DNA from: Bradyrhizobium sp. LTSP849
Lineage (GTDB): Bacteria > Pseudomonadota > Alphaproteobacteria > Rhizobiales > Xanthobacteraceae
Direction of reading: 5' to 3'
Length of the DNA stretch: 64,000 bases
Assembly: GCF_000938255.1 (NCBI RefSeq)
Contig: NZ_JYMR01000055.1
Span: 168,045 to 232,044, forward strand
Of the stretch, positions 7,152 through 15,853 are shown piece by piece (positions within the stretch are counted from its first letter, which is position 1; each line of letters opens with the position of its first letter). The notes beneath the pieces are model-generated. The model was not told the origin of the DNA. It searched no databases and was given only the letters and a program-made list of their open reading frames with translations. The translations under genes and the position numbers were made by a program.

Positions 7152-8681
7152 CTACCAGAAGCTCCGCTGCATCGGCTGCGCCGGTTGATAGTACTGGTAC
7201 TGACCGCCGCGCTGCCGGCGCGGATTGACCGGTTGTGGCGCCGGATCGCGCTGCCCAAAGAAGAAGCCGAAGCCGTTGCCGCCATTGCCCCAGCCATCGT
7301 CGCTGGCAATTTCCATCGGCGGCGCGGTCGGCTTGCGCGTGATGAAGCCACCCTGGGGATGGTTGCTCAAGACCGCGACGAACTCGGTTCGGTAGTTGGT
7401 CTCGGCGCTCAGAGGCTCGTCCGAGATGATGATCGAGGACCGCGGCAATGCGGTCGGCCCGATACGATCGATGATCTCCTGCGGGATGGTGACGCGGTCG
7501 AGTGCGTCCTTGGCGTTGTCGCCCTCGTCGATCGTGACGACGCTCCAGCGCAGGCCCGTGTCGTTCTTCGCCATCGCCGTGAAGATGTGGGTGCCGAGCG
7601 GCTGGTCGGGATTGCGGATGGTGACGGGAACCTCGATGCTGGTGTCGAACACCTCGCCACCGCCGTCCGGCGCCGGCTTATGGGTGTTGCGACGGACGTA
7701 GAGCTTCTGGGTCGAGCGGCTGATGTAGACCGAGACCGGTTCGAGTGCGAGCTTTGCGTCAGTCGACGCTTTGACAGCATCGGTCTTCTTGGTCGCGGCG
7801 GCCTTGGCGGCATCCTTGGTTGCGGCAACTGCATCGCGCTTCGGCTGCGCGGCGGCCTTGGCGGCGTCCAACTGAGTCGCCGCATCCGCGGCCTTGGTTG
7901 CGGCCTTCTGCTTCAGCTCGTCGGCCTTGGCTTTGGCCTGGTCGTTCTTGGCATTCGCAACCAGCTTGTCGGCATAGGCGTTCTCGGCGTCGGCGCGGGC
8001 CTTCTGCTGCTCGAGCTTGCGCAGCGACGCCGGGAGCGATTGCGCTTCTTTCGCCGCCGCGGCAGCAGCCTTCTTGGTTTCGTCGGCCGCCCTGGTGGCC
8101 TCCTCGGCCTCGGCTGCGAGTTTGCCGATACGGCCGGGAGCCGCAGCAATGGCCTCCTTATTCGGCACGAACAGCGAAGGATGCGAAAAGTCGACCGGAG
8201 CGGCGTCGTTCGGCGAGATGATCACCCGCATCCCGATATTGGTCTTCTCGAACAGCCCCTCGGCGAAGTTGAAGGGCATCCGCACGCAGCCGTGCGAGGC
8301 CGCGTAGCCGGGCAGCGGTCCGCCGTGCAGCGCGATGCCGTTCCAGGTGATGCGCTGCATGTTCGGCATCCAGGCATCGTCATACATGGTCGAGTGGTGG
8401 TCCTTGTCCTTCTCGACGACGGCGAAAACACCGGCCGGCGTCTCGCGCCCCGTGGTTCCGGTCGAAACCGGCGCACGCAGGATCCAGCCCTCGGCGTCAT
8501 AGAAGGTGACCTGCTGGCTCTTGATCGACACGACCGCCATGATCGGCTCGCCGGCTTCGCGCGGCGCAACTGCCTCGGCGGTCTGGCGCGGCTGCTTCGC
8601 AGCCATCGCACCTGTGCTCAGCGCGGTCAGCGCAGCCACTGCCGCGAACATCACAATTCCGGGAGGCCCCCAACGCCGCAT
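7152..8681 (-). CDS. L,D-transpeptidase with alanine-rich linker and second YkuD-like domain
   Basis: This 509-aa envelope protein starts with a signal peptide (M-R-R-W-G-P-P-G-I-V-M-F ending G-A-M-A-A). Residues 35-165 form a YkuD L,D-transpeptidase domain with the catalytic H-G-G-P-L-P-G-Y...S-H-G-C-V-R-M motif near 112-133. Residues 175-300 are rich in Ala, Lys and Glu and probably form a long coiled coil. Residues 315-455 (V-S-V-Y-I-S-R-S-T-Q-K-L-Y-V onward) look like a second YkuD-like fold without the S-H-G-C motif. The enzyme should form 3-3 peptidoglycan crosslinks or attach proteins to the wall. The ATG at 8681 is chosen because AAGGAAA precedes it; ATGs at 8720 and 8759 are alternatives. 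The Q-Y-Q-Y-Y-rich tail is low complexity. Confidence 0.85.
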   Translation of the reverse strand: MRRWGPPGIVMFAAVAALTALSTGAMAAKQPRQTAEAVAPREAGEPIMAVVSIKSQQVTFYDAEGWILRAPVSTGTTGRETPAGVFAVVEKDKDHHSTMYDDAWMPNMQRITWNGIALHGGPLPGYAASHGCVRMPFNFAEGLFEKTNIGMRVIISPNDAAPVDFSHPSLFVPNKEAIAAAPGRIGKLAAEAEEATRAADETKKAAAAAAKEAQSLPASLRKLEQQKARADAENAYADKLVANAKNDQAKAKADELKQKAATKAADAATQLDAAKAAAQPKRDAVAATKDAAKAAATKKTDAVKASTDAKLALEPVSVYISRSTQKLYVRRNTHKPAPDGGGEVFDTSIEVPVTIRNPDQPLGTHIFTAMAKNDTGLRWSVVTIDEGDNAKDALDRVTIPQEIIDRIGPTALPRSSIIISDEPLSAETNYRTEFVAVLSNHPQGGFITRKPTAPPMEIASDDGWGNGGNGFGFFFGQRDPAPQPVNPRRQRGGQYQYYQPAQPMQRSFW

Positions 8682-8943
8682 CGTTTCCTTGGATTGCGCC
8701 GTCGTCAGTCGGTCTTTCATGCCATACCCCGGTTGCCTGTCAGCACTTGCGTCGATCATCGGTCAGATTGCGATCTTTGGATTAAGAAATCGCAGCCACC
8801 ATCCGTTCCGTATCCGGCGATTTTCGGTCCGTACCAGTGACAAATCTCTCATATACGACGGCTCGCGCGGGCGGAAGGGCGACCGGGGACTGAAGCTGGT
8901 GGCTGAGAGGCTGGCCAGGGGCTGGCGGACCTGCGCGGCAGAA

Positions 8944-8970
8944 TGTCCGCCTTCGGAGGCGACGCGGACA
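8944..8970. other. stem-loop in the 377-bp gap 8682-9058
   Basis: TGTCCGC (8944-8950) pairs with GCGGACA (8964-8970), and inside it GCCT-TCGG-AGGC forms a competing smaller hairpin. It lies about 90 bases upstream of the 59-aa membrane protein gene. It could be a leader structure or only a GC-rich coincidence. The rest of the gap holds the divergent promoters; I see no further gene. Confidence 0.35.
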
Positions 8971-9058
8971 GGATGTGACCGGAATCACAGAGAATTGCGT
9001 TAGACCGCGGCAACCTTGGCCCTAACCTCTGTGAGGCGGCCTATCGGAGGATGAGCAG

Positions 9059-9238
9059 GTGTCCTCAATTCTCTCGCAGATTGCTTCGGTCGTGGCTGGC
9101 CTCGCGCTGCTCACCACCGGCTTCATCGTCTTTCCCGAAAACTATAGAAGAAGTCTCGCGAAAGGCCTGGCCATCTCGATCTCGCTTGCCGTGCTCGCGG
9201 CTGTTCTGATCACGGTGGCACGCAACCTTGGTTCTTGA
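9059..9238 (+). CDS. small two-helix membrane protein (59 aa)
   Basis: A GTG at 9059 preceded by GGAGG eight bases upstream opens a 59-aa frame to a TGA at 9236. It contains two hydrophobic segments: residues 8-25 (A-S-V-V-A-G-L-A-L-L-T-T-G-F-I-V-F) and residues 36-54 (A-I-S-I-S-L-A-V-L-A-A-V-L-I-T-V-A), linked by a short charged loop with R-R-S. An ATG at 9051 is out of frame. The strong ribosome-binding site and membrane topology support a real gene. No family is recognised and no function can be assigned. It lies alone between the L,D-transpeptidase and pstS genes. Confidence 0.6.
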   Translation: MSSILSQIASVVAGLALLTTGFIVFPENYRRSLAKGLAISISLAVLAAVLITVARNLGS

Positions 9239-9368
9239 AGGGGGCAGGCGTTTTCAGTCACGGCGGGCTGACATCACGTTGCAGCCAAACCAGATGGTTC
9301 TGATATCCATTACATTTTTGTGACGTAGGCCACATAGGCCTCCGGCTCATGCTGCTAATTTCGCATGC

Positions 9369-10421
9369 ATGATGAAACATCTCAGGCTACCGATCGTCCT
9401 CACCGCCCTGGTCGTCGCGACGCAAAGCTTCGCCGCCGAGACCACGGGTGCAGGCTCAACCTTCGTTTCGCCCGTGATGGCGAAATGGATCGACGCCTAC
9501 AAGGCAAAGACCGGCAACACCGTCAGCTATCAGGCGGTGGGATCGAGTATCGGCGTCGGCTTGATCAAGAAGGCCACTGTCGATTTCGGCGCCACCGACA
9601 TGCCGCTTGATCCTAAGGAGCTGGAGAAGCTCGGCATGATCCAGTTTCCGATCGTGATCGGTGGCGTCGTTCCGGTCGTCAACATCGACGGCGTCAAGCC
9701 GGGCCAGATTCACTTCACCGGCGAGGTGCTCGCGGGCATCTATCTCGGCAAGCTCAAATCCTGGAATGATCCGGCCATTCGCGCGATCAATCCCGACCTA
9801 AAGCTGCCGAATGCGCCGATCACCGTCGTTCATCGCATCGACGGCTCCGGCACGACGTTCAACTGGTCGAACTATCTCTCCAAGGTTAGCCCGCAATGGA
9901 AGACGAGTGTTGGCGAAGGCACGGCTGTCGAGTGGCCGGTCGGCGTGGGCGGAAGGGGCAATGACGGCGTCGCCTCGCTCGTCGGTCTCGTGCCCGGCTC
10001 GATCGGATACCTCGAATATGCCTATGCGCTGCAACGGCTCGACAAGATCTCGTTCGGCGTGGTGCAGAACAGCGCCGGCAATTTCGTCGTCCCCGACGCC
10101 GCATCGTTCCAGGCGGCTGCCTCGAGCGCGGACTGGAAAGCGGAAAAGGATTTCCACCTGGTTCTCACCAACGCGCCCGGCGAGGATGCCTACCCGATCA
10201 CGGCGACGACCTTTGTGTTGATGCCGATCAAGCCGAAATCGCCGGAGAGATCGGCGGCAGCCATCGACTTCGTGCGCTGGTCGCTGGACAACGGAAAATC
10301 GCAGGCCGAAACGCTCAATTACGTTCCGTTGCCGGCCGCCCTGATCCAACAGGTCGAGCAGTACTGGCAGCAGAGCTTTGAGGCGACAACCGTAACGGCG
10401 TCGGCGATCGGCAAACGCTGA
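9369..10421 (+). CDS. pstS: phosphate ABC transporter substrate-binding protein PstS
   Basis: A 350-aa periplasmic phosphate-binding protein. The signal peptide (M-M-K-H-L-R-L-P-I-V-L-T-A-L-V-V-A-T ending F-A-A-E) is followed by T-G-A-G-S-T-F-V-S-P, and later F-G-A-T-D-M-P-L and R-I-D-G-S-G-T-T-F-N-W. These phosphate-ligating loops define PstS. Length agrees with the family. No pstCAB, phoU or phoB is next to it, so it is an orphan copy that would feed transport genes elsewhere. The upstream 130 bp lack a convincing Pho box. The start at 9369 or the adjacent ATG at 9372 cannot be told apart. A GC-rich hairpin follows directly after the stop codon. Confidence 0.92.
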   Translation: MMKHLRLPIVLTALVVATQSFAAETTGAGSTFVSPVMAKWIDAYKAKTGNTVSYQAVGSSIGVGLIKKATVDFGATDMPLDPKELEKLGMIQFPIVIGGVVPVVNIDGVKPGQIHFTGEVLAGIYLGKLKSWNDPAIRAINPDLKLPNAPITVVHRIDGSGTTFNWSNYLSKVSPQWKTSVGEGTAVEWPVGVGGRGNDGVASLVGLVPGSIGYLEYAYALQRLDKISFGVVQNSAGNFVVPDAASFQAAASSADWKAEKDFHLVLTNAPGEDAYPITATTFVLMPIKPKSPERSAAAIDFVRWSLDNGKSQAETLNYVPLPAALIQQVEQYWQQSFEATTVTASAIGKR

Positions 10422-10430
10422 CGCCAGAGC

Positions 10431-10450
10431 GGCGCGCCTTAGGGCGCGCC
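10431..10450. terminator. GC-rich hairpin between convergent genes
   Basis: GGCGCGCC (10431-10438), loop TTAG, GGCGCGCC (10443-10450): a perfect 8-bp stem ten bases after the pstS stop that also covers the stop of the CoA transferase on the other strand. There is no T-run, so it is at best a bidirectional weak or Rho-assisted terminator or a 3'-end stabiliser. Confidence 0.5.
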
Positions 10451-11632
10451 AACTGCCTTGTTCGCAACGAGCGTCTCGATTTCACCCTCGCTCAGGCCCG
10501 CTTCGCGCAGCACCTCGCGCGAATGCTCACCGAGGCGCGGCGGCATGCGATGGATGCCGGCGGGGCTTTCGGAAAATTTCGTTGCGGGGCGGGCCTGCCG
10601 GATGCGGCCTTCGGTCGGATGATCGATATCCGCAAACAACCCGACGGCGGCGAGATGCGGCTGCTCGCCAATCTCGGTGAGCCGGGCGAAGGCCGTGTGC
10701 GGCACGTCCAGCCGCAGCAGCAATTCCTCCCACTCGGCCGTGGTGCGGGTCGGTCCGATCTCGCTCATGCGATCGTAGATTTTGTCGATATTCTGGGAGC
10801 GCAGCACGGGATCGCGCACGCCGAGCTCGTCGCTTAGTTCAGGACGGCCAACGGCCTCGAAGAAGGCGCACCAATTGTCCCCGGAATAGGGCAGCATCGT
10901 CAGCCAGCCGTCCTTGGTCTTCACCGGACGCCGGTTCTTCATCCGCTTGTATCCGGTCGGGCCGATCGGAGGATCGAAGGCGTGCCCGCCCAGCATCTCG
11001 ATGCTGTTGAAGCCCGCGATCGTCTCCAGCATCGGCACTTCGACCATCTGGCCCTGTCCGGTGCGCTCGCGCCGGAACAAGGCCGCGGACACCGCGCCGA
11101 CCATGGCCATGGCGCAAATCTTGTCACCGATCAGGCTGGGGACGAATTGCGGCTCCTCATCCGATCCGATCGATGATGCCAGGCCCGAGGCGGCCTGGAT
11201 GATCTCGTCGAAGGCCGGGCGTGCCGCCCATGGACCGTCCTGGCCGAAGCCGGTCGCGGCGGCGTAGATCAGCCGCGGATTGAGCTTTGCGCAGTCCCCG
11301 TAACCGAAGCCGAGCCGCGCCATCGCTGCGGGGCGCACATTGGTGACGAGCGCATCGACCGTCGGGATCAACTTTGCCAACACCGCCTTGCCGTCGGGAT
11401 GCTTGAGATCGAGCGCGAGGCTGCGCTTGTTGCGATTGACCGCCATGAACTGGCCGCTCATGCCGCGGTTTCGAAACACGCCGGTGTAGCGCCAATTGTC
11501 ACCCGACGGCGGCTCCACCTTGATGACGTCGGCGCCCCAATCGCCGAGCATTTGCGCGGCATAGGGACCGAACAGCACGCTCGTCAGATCGAGAACGCGG
11601 ATGCCGCTGAGAGGACCGGTCGGTGTCGTCAT
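10439..11632 (-). CDS. CaiB/BaiF-type CoA transferase (family III)
   Basis: A 397-aa family III CoA transferase, which moves CoA between carboxylic acids. It shows the family opening G-I-R-V-L-D-L-T-S-V-L-F-G-P-Y, the K-V-E-P-P-S-G-D block, N-R-N-K-R-S-L-A-L-D-L-K, and the catalytic aspartate in P-A-F-D-E-I-I-Q-A-A-S-G-L near residue 165. The ATG at 11632 matches the family start. It is the last gene of a liv-type operon, 44 bp after a binding protein. That position suggests that the imported acid is activated by CoA transfer, but which acid is unknown. Its stop codon lies inside a hairpin shared with pstS. Confidence 0.87.
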   Translation of the reverse strand: MTTPTGPLSGIRVLDLTSVLFGPYAAQMLGDWGADVIKVEPPSGDNWRYTGVFRNRGMSGQFMAVNRNKRSLALDLKHPDGKAVLAKLIPTVDALVTNVRPAAMARLGFGYGDCAKLNPRLIYAAATGFGQDGPWAARPAFDEIIQAASGLASSIGSDEEPQFVPSLIGDKICAMAMVGAVSAALFRRERTGQGQMVEVPMLETIAGFNSIEMLGGHAFDPPIGPTGYKRMKNRRPVKTKDGWLTMLPYSGDNWCAFFEAVGRPELSDELGVRDPVLRSQNIDKIYDRMSEIGPTRTTAEWEELLLRLDVPHTAFARLTEIGEQPHLAAVGLFADIDHPTEGRIRQARPATKFSESPAGIHRMPPRLGEHSREVLREAGLSEGEIETLVANKAVGAP

Positions 11633-11676
11633 GTCTACACTGTGGCTGGAGGAAGCTATCAATCGATATCTGGATG

Positions 11677-12888
11677 TTATTCGCCGATGACGTCGCCGAA
11701 CAGCTCCCAGGACTTTCCGTTGAAGCGCGCCATCTGCAATTGCCGGATCGGCGTGACCTGCTCGGCCGAGGTGTTGAGCCTGATGCCCGGCAGCAGCATC
11801 GGCAACTCGACGTCCTTGAAAGACTGCGCCTGCTTCATCAAATTGGCGCGCGTGAGGTCATTGCCGGCGCGTTGCAGCACCAGCTCCATCATCTGCGCCA
11901 TGGTGTAGCCGGTAACATTGAAGATATCGGCGGGGTCCGCACCCGCATTGTAGGTCTTCATCCATTCACGCCAGGCCTTCATGCCGGCATCATCCGCCCA
12001 GCGCGGATCGCCGGGATCCTTCTGGAACGCGCCGGTGACGATGCCGACGGCATTCTCGAGCCCGGCAGGGATCAGCACGGAGCCGACGGAATTGGAGACA
12101 GCCGGAAGAATGATCTGCGGCTTCCAGCCGAGCTCGGCGGCCTTCTTGATCGCCTGCGCCGCGAATTTCGGCGTGCACTCGTTGAACAGCACGTCGGCCC
12201 CCGCGGCCTTAAACTTGACAATCTGGGAGTCGACCGTCGGATCGGTCGTCTCGTAAACGGCTTCCGACACGATCTGGCTGACGTGCTCGCCGAGCCCTTC
12301 CTTGAAGCCTGCGAGATAGTCGCGCCCCGGATCCTCGTCCGGCGTGATGACGGCGATCTTGGCGTCGGGCTTGTTCGCCAGGATCCACTTGGCGTAGACG
12401 CGCCCCTCGGTTCTGTAGGTCGGCTGCGAGCCGGTGGTCCAGGGGAAATGCTGCGGATCATTCCAGCGGCTGGCGCCACTCGACGGGAACAACTGCGGGA
12501 TCTTCTTGGCATTGAGATATTTTTGCGCAGCGATGTTTGGGCCGGTGCCGAGCATCGAGAACATCGCGAAGACTTCGTCGCTCTCGGCAAGGCGCCGCAC
12601 CTGCTCGACCGTCTTCGCCGGCGAGTAGGCGTCGTCCATGCTGAGGAGCTCAACCTTGCGGCCGTTGATGCCGCCCTTCTCGTTGAGCATCTTGAAGTAG
12701 GCGATTTCAGCGCGGCCGATCGCGGAATAGGCGGACGCCGGCCCGGAATAGGGCATGGTCTGGCCGAGCTTGATCGAGGTATCGGTCGCGCCGGTGTCGT
12801 AATTTCCGGCGCGAGCTGCCGAGGCAGCGCCCAGGACGGCAAGCAGAGCGACAGCTCCGCCGATGAGCTTGAATGTCTGACCGAGCAT
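11677..12888 (-). CDS. branched-chain-type ABC transporter substrate-binding protein
   Basis: A 403-aa periplasmic binding protein of the LivK type. The signal peptide (M-L-G-Q-T-F-K-L-I-G-G-A-V-A-L-L-A-V-L ending A-A-R-A) precedes G-A-T-D-T-S-I-K-L-G-Q-T-M-P-Y-S-G-P and K-M-L-N-E-K-G-G-I-N-G-R-K. A later stretch, I-T-P-D-E-D-P-G-R-D-Y-L-A-G-F, is typical of these proteins. The ATG at 12888 is preferred because AAGGAG lies nine bases upstream; an ATG at 12897 would abut the site. It lies 216 bp downstream of livF and upstream of the CoA transferase. It is a second binding protein for one transporter, so the system may take two classes of ligand. Confidence 0.88.
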   Translation of the reverse strand: MLGQTFKLIGGAVALLAVLGAASAARAGNYDTGATDTSIKLGQTMPYSGPASAYSAIGRAEIAYFKMLNEKGGINGRKVELLSMDDAYSPAKTVEQVRRLAESDEVFAMFSMLGTGPNIAAQKYLNAKKIPQLFPSSGASRWNDPQHFPWTTGSQPTYRTEGRVYAKWILANKPDAKIAVITPDEDPGRDYLAGFKEGLGEHVSQIVSEAVYETTDPTVDSQIVKFKAAGADVLFNECTPKFAAQAIKKAAELGWKPQIILPAVSNSVGSVLIPAGLENAVGIVTGAFQKDPGDPRWADDAGMKAWREWMKTYNAGADPADIFNVTGYTMAQMMELVLQRAGNDLTRANLMKQAQSFKDVELPMLLPGIRLNTSAEQVTPIRQLQMARFNGKSWELFGDVIGE

Positions 12889-13104
12889 GCGCGGCATCTC
12901 CTTCCCTGGCAGAGTGCGTCGACGCGTGGCCCCACAGGCCGCCGTCAACATCCTCCACTTCTGTTCTTGGTTATCATCGGCCGCATCGCACGCGATGGCG
13001 GCGAGGCAGACGATACCTTGATTATGGGGCGTGAGATGTAGCGCAGAATACAGATACGTATGCGCGAGCCGCAGCCGTTCACGACCACGTCACCAGAGGT
13101 GACG

Positions 13105-13800
13105 TCAGACCTCGAGCCATTCCTGCCGTACGGCGGCATTCGCCTTGAGCTCGTCCGGCGTGCCTTCGAACACGACGCGGCCGTGACCCATGATATAGAC
13201 GCGCTTGGAGATCCGCATCGCGATCGACAGCTTCTGCTCGACGAGCAAAATCGCCACGCCGGCCTGTGCGATGCGGGCAATGAGATCGCCGACCTGCTGC
13301 ACGATCAACGGCGCCAGCCCCTCGGTCGGCTCGTCGATCATGATGAGGTCGGGATCGCCCATCAGCGTGCGGCATGTGGTGAGCATCTGTTTCTCGCCGC
13401 CGGACAGCACACCCGCGGCCGTATCGGCGCGCGCGGCGAGATTGGGGAACATGTCGAGCATGTCCTGAAGCCGCCATTTGCCGGGCCGGCGCGTGTCCTT
13501 GACACCGAGCAGCAGGTTCTGCCGAACCGTCAGACTCGGGAAGATGTCGCGATGCTCGGGCACGTAGCCGAGGCCGAGATGCGCGATCTTGTAGCTGGGC
13601 AGACCAGCGATATCCTTGCCCTTGAAGCGGATCGTGCCTTGCGGGGCGACCTCGCCCATGATCGCCTTGACCGTGGTAGAGCGGCCGACGCCGTTGCGGC
13701 CGAGCAGGCTCACGACCTCGCCTGCGGCGACATCGAGGTCGACGCCCTGGAGGATGTGGCTCTTGCCGTAATAGGCGTGGAGATTCCTGACCTCGAGCAT
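13105..13800 (-). CDS. branched-chain-type ABC transporter ATP-binding protein LivF
   Basis: A 231-aa ABC ATPase of the LivF class. The phosphate loop reads G-R-N-G-V-G-R-S-T-T near residue 37: the usual Walker A lysine is arginine. The Q-loop region, signature L-S-G-G-E-K-Q near 135, Walker B L-I-M-I-D-E-P near 158, and the switch histidine region (I-L-L-V-E-Q) are otherwise intact. It may use its partner's site for catalysis, or arginine may suffice. The stop of the preceding livG overlaps its ATG at 13800. It works with LivG, LivH and LivM in the inner membrane. Confidence 0.9.
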   Translation of the reverse strand: MLEVRNLHAYYGKSHILQGVDLDVAAGEVVSLLGRNGVGRSTTVKAIMGEVAPQGTIRFKGKDIAGLPSYKIAHLGLGYVPEHRDIFPSLTVRQNLLLGVKDTRRPGKWRLQDMLDMFPNLAARADTAAGVLSGGEKQMLTTCRTLMGDPDLIMIDEPTEGLAPLIVQQVGDLIARIAQAGVAILLVEQKLSIAMRISKRVYIMGHGRVVFEGTPDELKANAAVRQEWLEV

Positions 13801-14570
13801 CAGTGCGCTTCCTCGCCGAGATAGGCTTCCTTGACCTTCGGATCGCGGCGGATTTCTTCCGGCGTGCCCGACGCGATGATGTGGCCGTAAACCAGAACCG
13901 AGATGCGGTCCGCGAGCCCGAACACGACGCTCATGTCGTGCTCGACGATCACCAGGGTCTTGCCCTCGGTCAAGCGCCGGATCAGCGACACCGCGCGGTC
14001 GGTTTCGGCGTGGCTCATGCCGGCGGTCGGCTCGTCGAGCATGACGACGGTGGCGCCGCTCGCGATGGTGATGCCGATCTCGAGTTCGCGCTGCTCGGCG
14101 TAGGTCAGGAGACCGGCCGGAACATCCCGCCGATGAGTCAGATGGATGTCGTCGAGGATCTGAGCGGTGCGCTCGCGCACCTCAGGCAGGCTGTCGACGT
14201 TCTTCCAGAAGGCGTAGCGGTGGCCGGTCGCCCACAGCACGGCGCAGCGCACGTTCTCCCAGACCGACATGCGGGCGAACACGTTGGTGACCTGGAACGA
14301 GCGCGACAGGCCGCGCCGGTTGATCTCGAACGGCTGCAGGCCGGAGATCAAATCGCCATTGAGCCTCACCTCGCCCGAGGTCGGCTTGATATGACCGCTG
14401 ATCAGATTGAACGTCGTCGACTTGCCGGCGCCGTTCGGGCCGATGATGGCATGCCGCTCGCCTTGCGCGACGCTGAGGTTGAGGTCGCGGATGATGCCGA
14501 CATTGCCAAAGCGCTTTTCGACGGCGTGGACTTCGATCGCTGGGCTCTTTCCAGATACCGCTCCGCTCAT
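13800..14570 (-). CDS. branched-chain-type ABC transporter ATP-binding protein LivG
   Basis: A 256-aa ABC ATPase of the LivG class with a canonical Walker A G-P-N-G-A-G-K-S-T-T near residue 40, the L-T-Y-A-E-Q-R signature variant near 165, and Walker B V-V-M-L-D-E-P-T near 180 followed by G-M-S-H. The C-terminus ends in K-E-A-Y-L-G-E-E, the typical LivG tail. It energises transport through LivH/LivM together with LivF, with which it overlaps (ATGA at 13800). It overlaps livM by four bases at its start, so the genes are translationally coupled. Confidence 0.92.
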   Translation of the reverse strand: MSGAVSGKSPAIEVHAVEKRFGNVGIIRDLNLSVAQGERHAIIGPNGAGKSTTFNLISGHIKPTSGEVRLNGDLISGLQPFEINRRGLSRSFQVTNVFARMSVWENVRCAVLWATGHRYAFWKNVDSLPEVRERTAQILDDIHLTHRRDVPAGLLTYAEQRELEIGITIASGATVVMLDEPTAGMSHAETDRAVSLIRRLTEGKTLVIVEHDMSVVFGLADRISVLVYGHIIASGTPEEIRRDPKVKEAYLGEEAH

Positions 14571-15853
14571 GCCAGATACCCCCGATCACGGGCAACCGTG
14601 GCGGCGCGGTCCCACGCCTCCGCAATCCGCCGCCAGGTCAGCCGCGCGACAAACGCGCCGCCGACAACGAGAACCGCTGCGGTGAGCCACGTCATCGGCG
14701 AGGTCGGATTGAAGGGAATGCCGAAGAGATTGATGGGGTCTCCGCCGGAATAGCGCGCGACCGTTTCGATGGTCAAGATCACGCCGCAAGCCAACGCGAC
14801 CGTCGGCACGATCGCGACGAGATAGGACGGGATCACCGTCCACAACGTCCCGGCGCGGATCAGCGGCCGATGCATCATCAGAAGACCTGCAATTCCGCCC
14901 GGCGCATACATCACAATCCCGATGAAGATGATGCCGAAATAGAGCTGCCATGCCGTGGTGAGGTTGGTCAGCCCGAGCTGGAGATAGGTGACCAGGATCG
15001 CGCCGAGGATTGGACCAAAGAAAAAAGCGGTGCCGCCGATGAAGGTGGAGAACAGCACCAGACCGGACTGGATCGCACCGAGCAGCGCGGAGTTCGCGAT
15101 CTCGAAATTGATCGCGGTCAGGCCGCCGGCGACGCCTGCGAAAAACCCGGCAAAGCAATAAGCGAGGTAGCGGACGACGTGAGGATCGTAGCCGATGAAC
15201 TGGACACGCTCGGGATTGTCGCGGACGGCATTGCTGATCCGCCCCAGCGGCGTCCGGGTCAGGGCGTACATCGCGATGGCTGATAGCACCAACCAGAAGG
15301 AGATCAGATAATAGACCTGAAGCTGCGGCCCGAACGACCAGCCGAGCATCTTCGGCAGCGCGGTGCGGTCCGTCGTGATGCCGGACTCTCCGCCGAACAC
15401 GGAGCGCAGGATCAGCGAGGAGGACGCCACCAATTCACCGATGCCGAGTGAGATCATCGCAAACACCGTGCCGGCTCGCTTGGTCATGACCCAGCCGATG
15501 ATCATTGCGAAGACGAGGCCGCCGATACCGCCGAACAGCGGAATGAACGGGAGCGGGATCGGCCAGCCGCGCGACACCACCGCATTCATCATGTGGCAAG
15601 CCGCGAAGCCGCCAAGGCCGTAGTGAACCGCATGGCCGAACGACAGCAGGCCGGTCTGGCCGAGCAAGATGTTGTAGGACAGCGCAAAGACGATCGCGAT
15701 GCCGATCAGGCTGAAGGACGTCAGCGAGCCGCCCGACGAGAACACCTGCGGCAGGACGATCAGCGCGGCGATGCCGATCAGCCAGATACCGTAGAAGCGC
15801 AGATTTTCACCCGCGGGTTTTGCTGTGACGCTCGATGTTGTTGCAGCGGTCAT
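14567..15853 (-). CDS. branched-chain-type ABC transporter permease LivM
   Basis: A 428-aa inner-membrane permease with about ten hydrophobic helices and the conserved cytoplasmic motif region (L-S-Y-N-I-L-L-G-Q-T-G-L-L-S-F-G-H-A and Y-A-L-T-R-T-P-L-G-R-I-S-N-A-V-R-D-N near residue 215) that contacts the ATPase. It is longer than the usual 320-350 residues because the C-terminus has two additional helices (W-T-V-I-P-S-Y-L-V-A onward). It overlaps livH and livG by four bases each. The partner LivH makes the other half of the channel. Confidence 0.9.
   Translation of the reverse strand: MTAATTSSVTAKPAGENLRFYGIWLIGIAALIVLPQVFSSGGSLTSFSLIGIAIVFALSYNILLGQTGLLSFGHAVHYGLGGFAACHMMNAVVSRGWPIPLPFIPLFGGIGGLVFAMIIGWVMTKRAGTVFAMISLGIGELVASSSLILRSVFGGESGITTDRTALPKMLGWSFGPQLQVYYLISFWLVLSAIAMYALTRTPLGRISNAVRDNPERVQFIGYDPHVVRYLAYCFAGFFAGVAGGLTAINFEIANSALLGAIQSGLVLFSTFIGGTAFFFGPILGAILVTYLQLGLTNLTTAWQLYFGIIFIGIVMYAPGGIAGLLMMHRPLIRAGTLWTVIPSYLVAIVPTVALACGVILTIETVARYSGGDPINLFGIPFNPTSPMTWLTAAVLVVGGAFVARLTWRRIAEAWDRAATVARDRGYLA

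Noticed and set aside
7185..8840. 551-codon plus-strand frame
   Set aside because: Antisense shadow of the L,D-transpeptidase, whose catalytic motif and signal peptide are clear. No ribosome-binding site or recognisable domain.
9290..9368. Pho-box-like sequence upstream of pstS
   Set aside because: CATTACATTTTTGTGACG has only a loose match to two CTGTCAT repeats in either direction, so phosphate control cannot be claimed from sequence.
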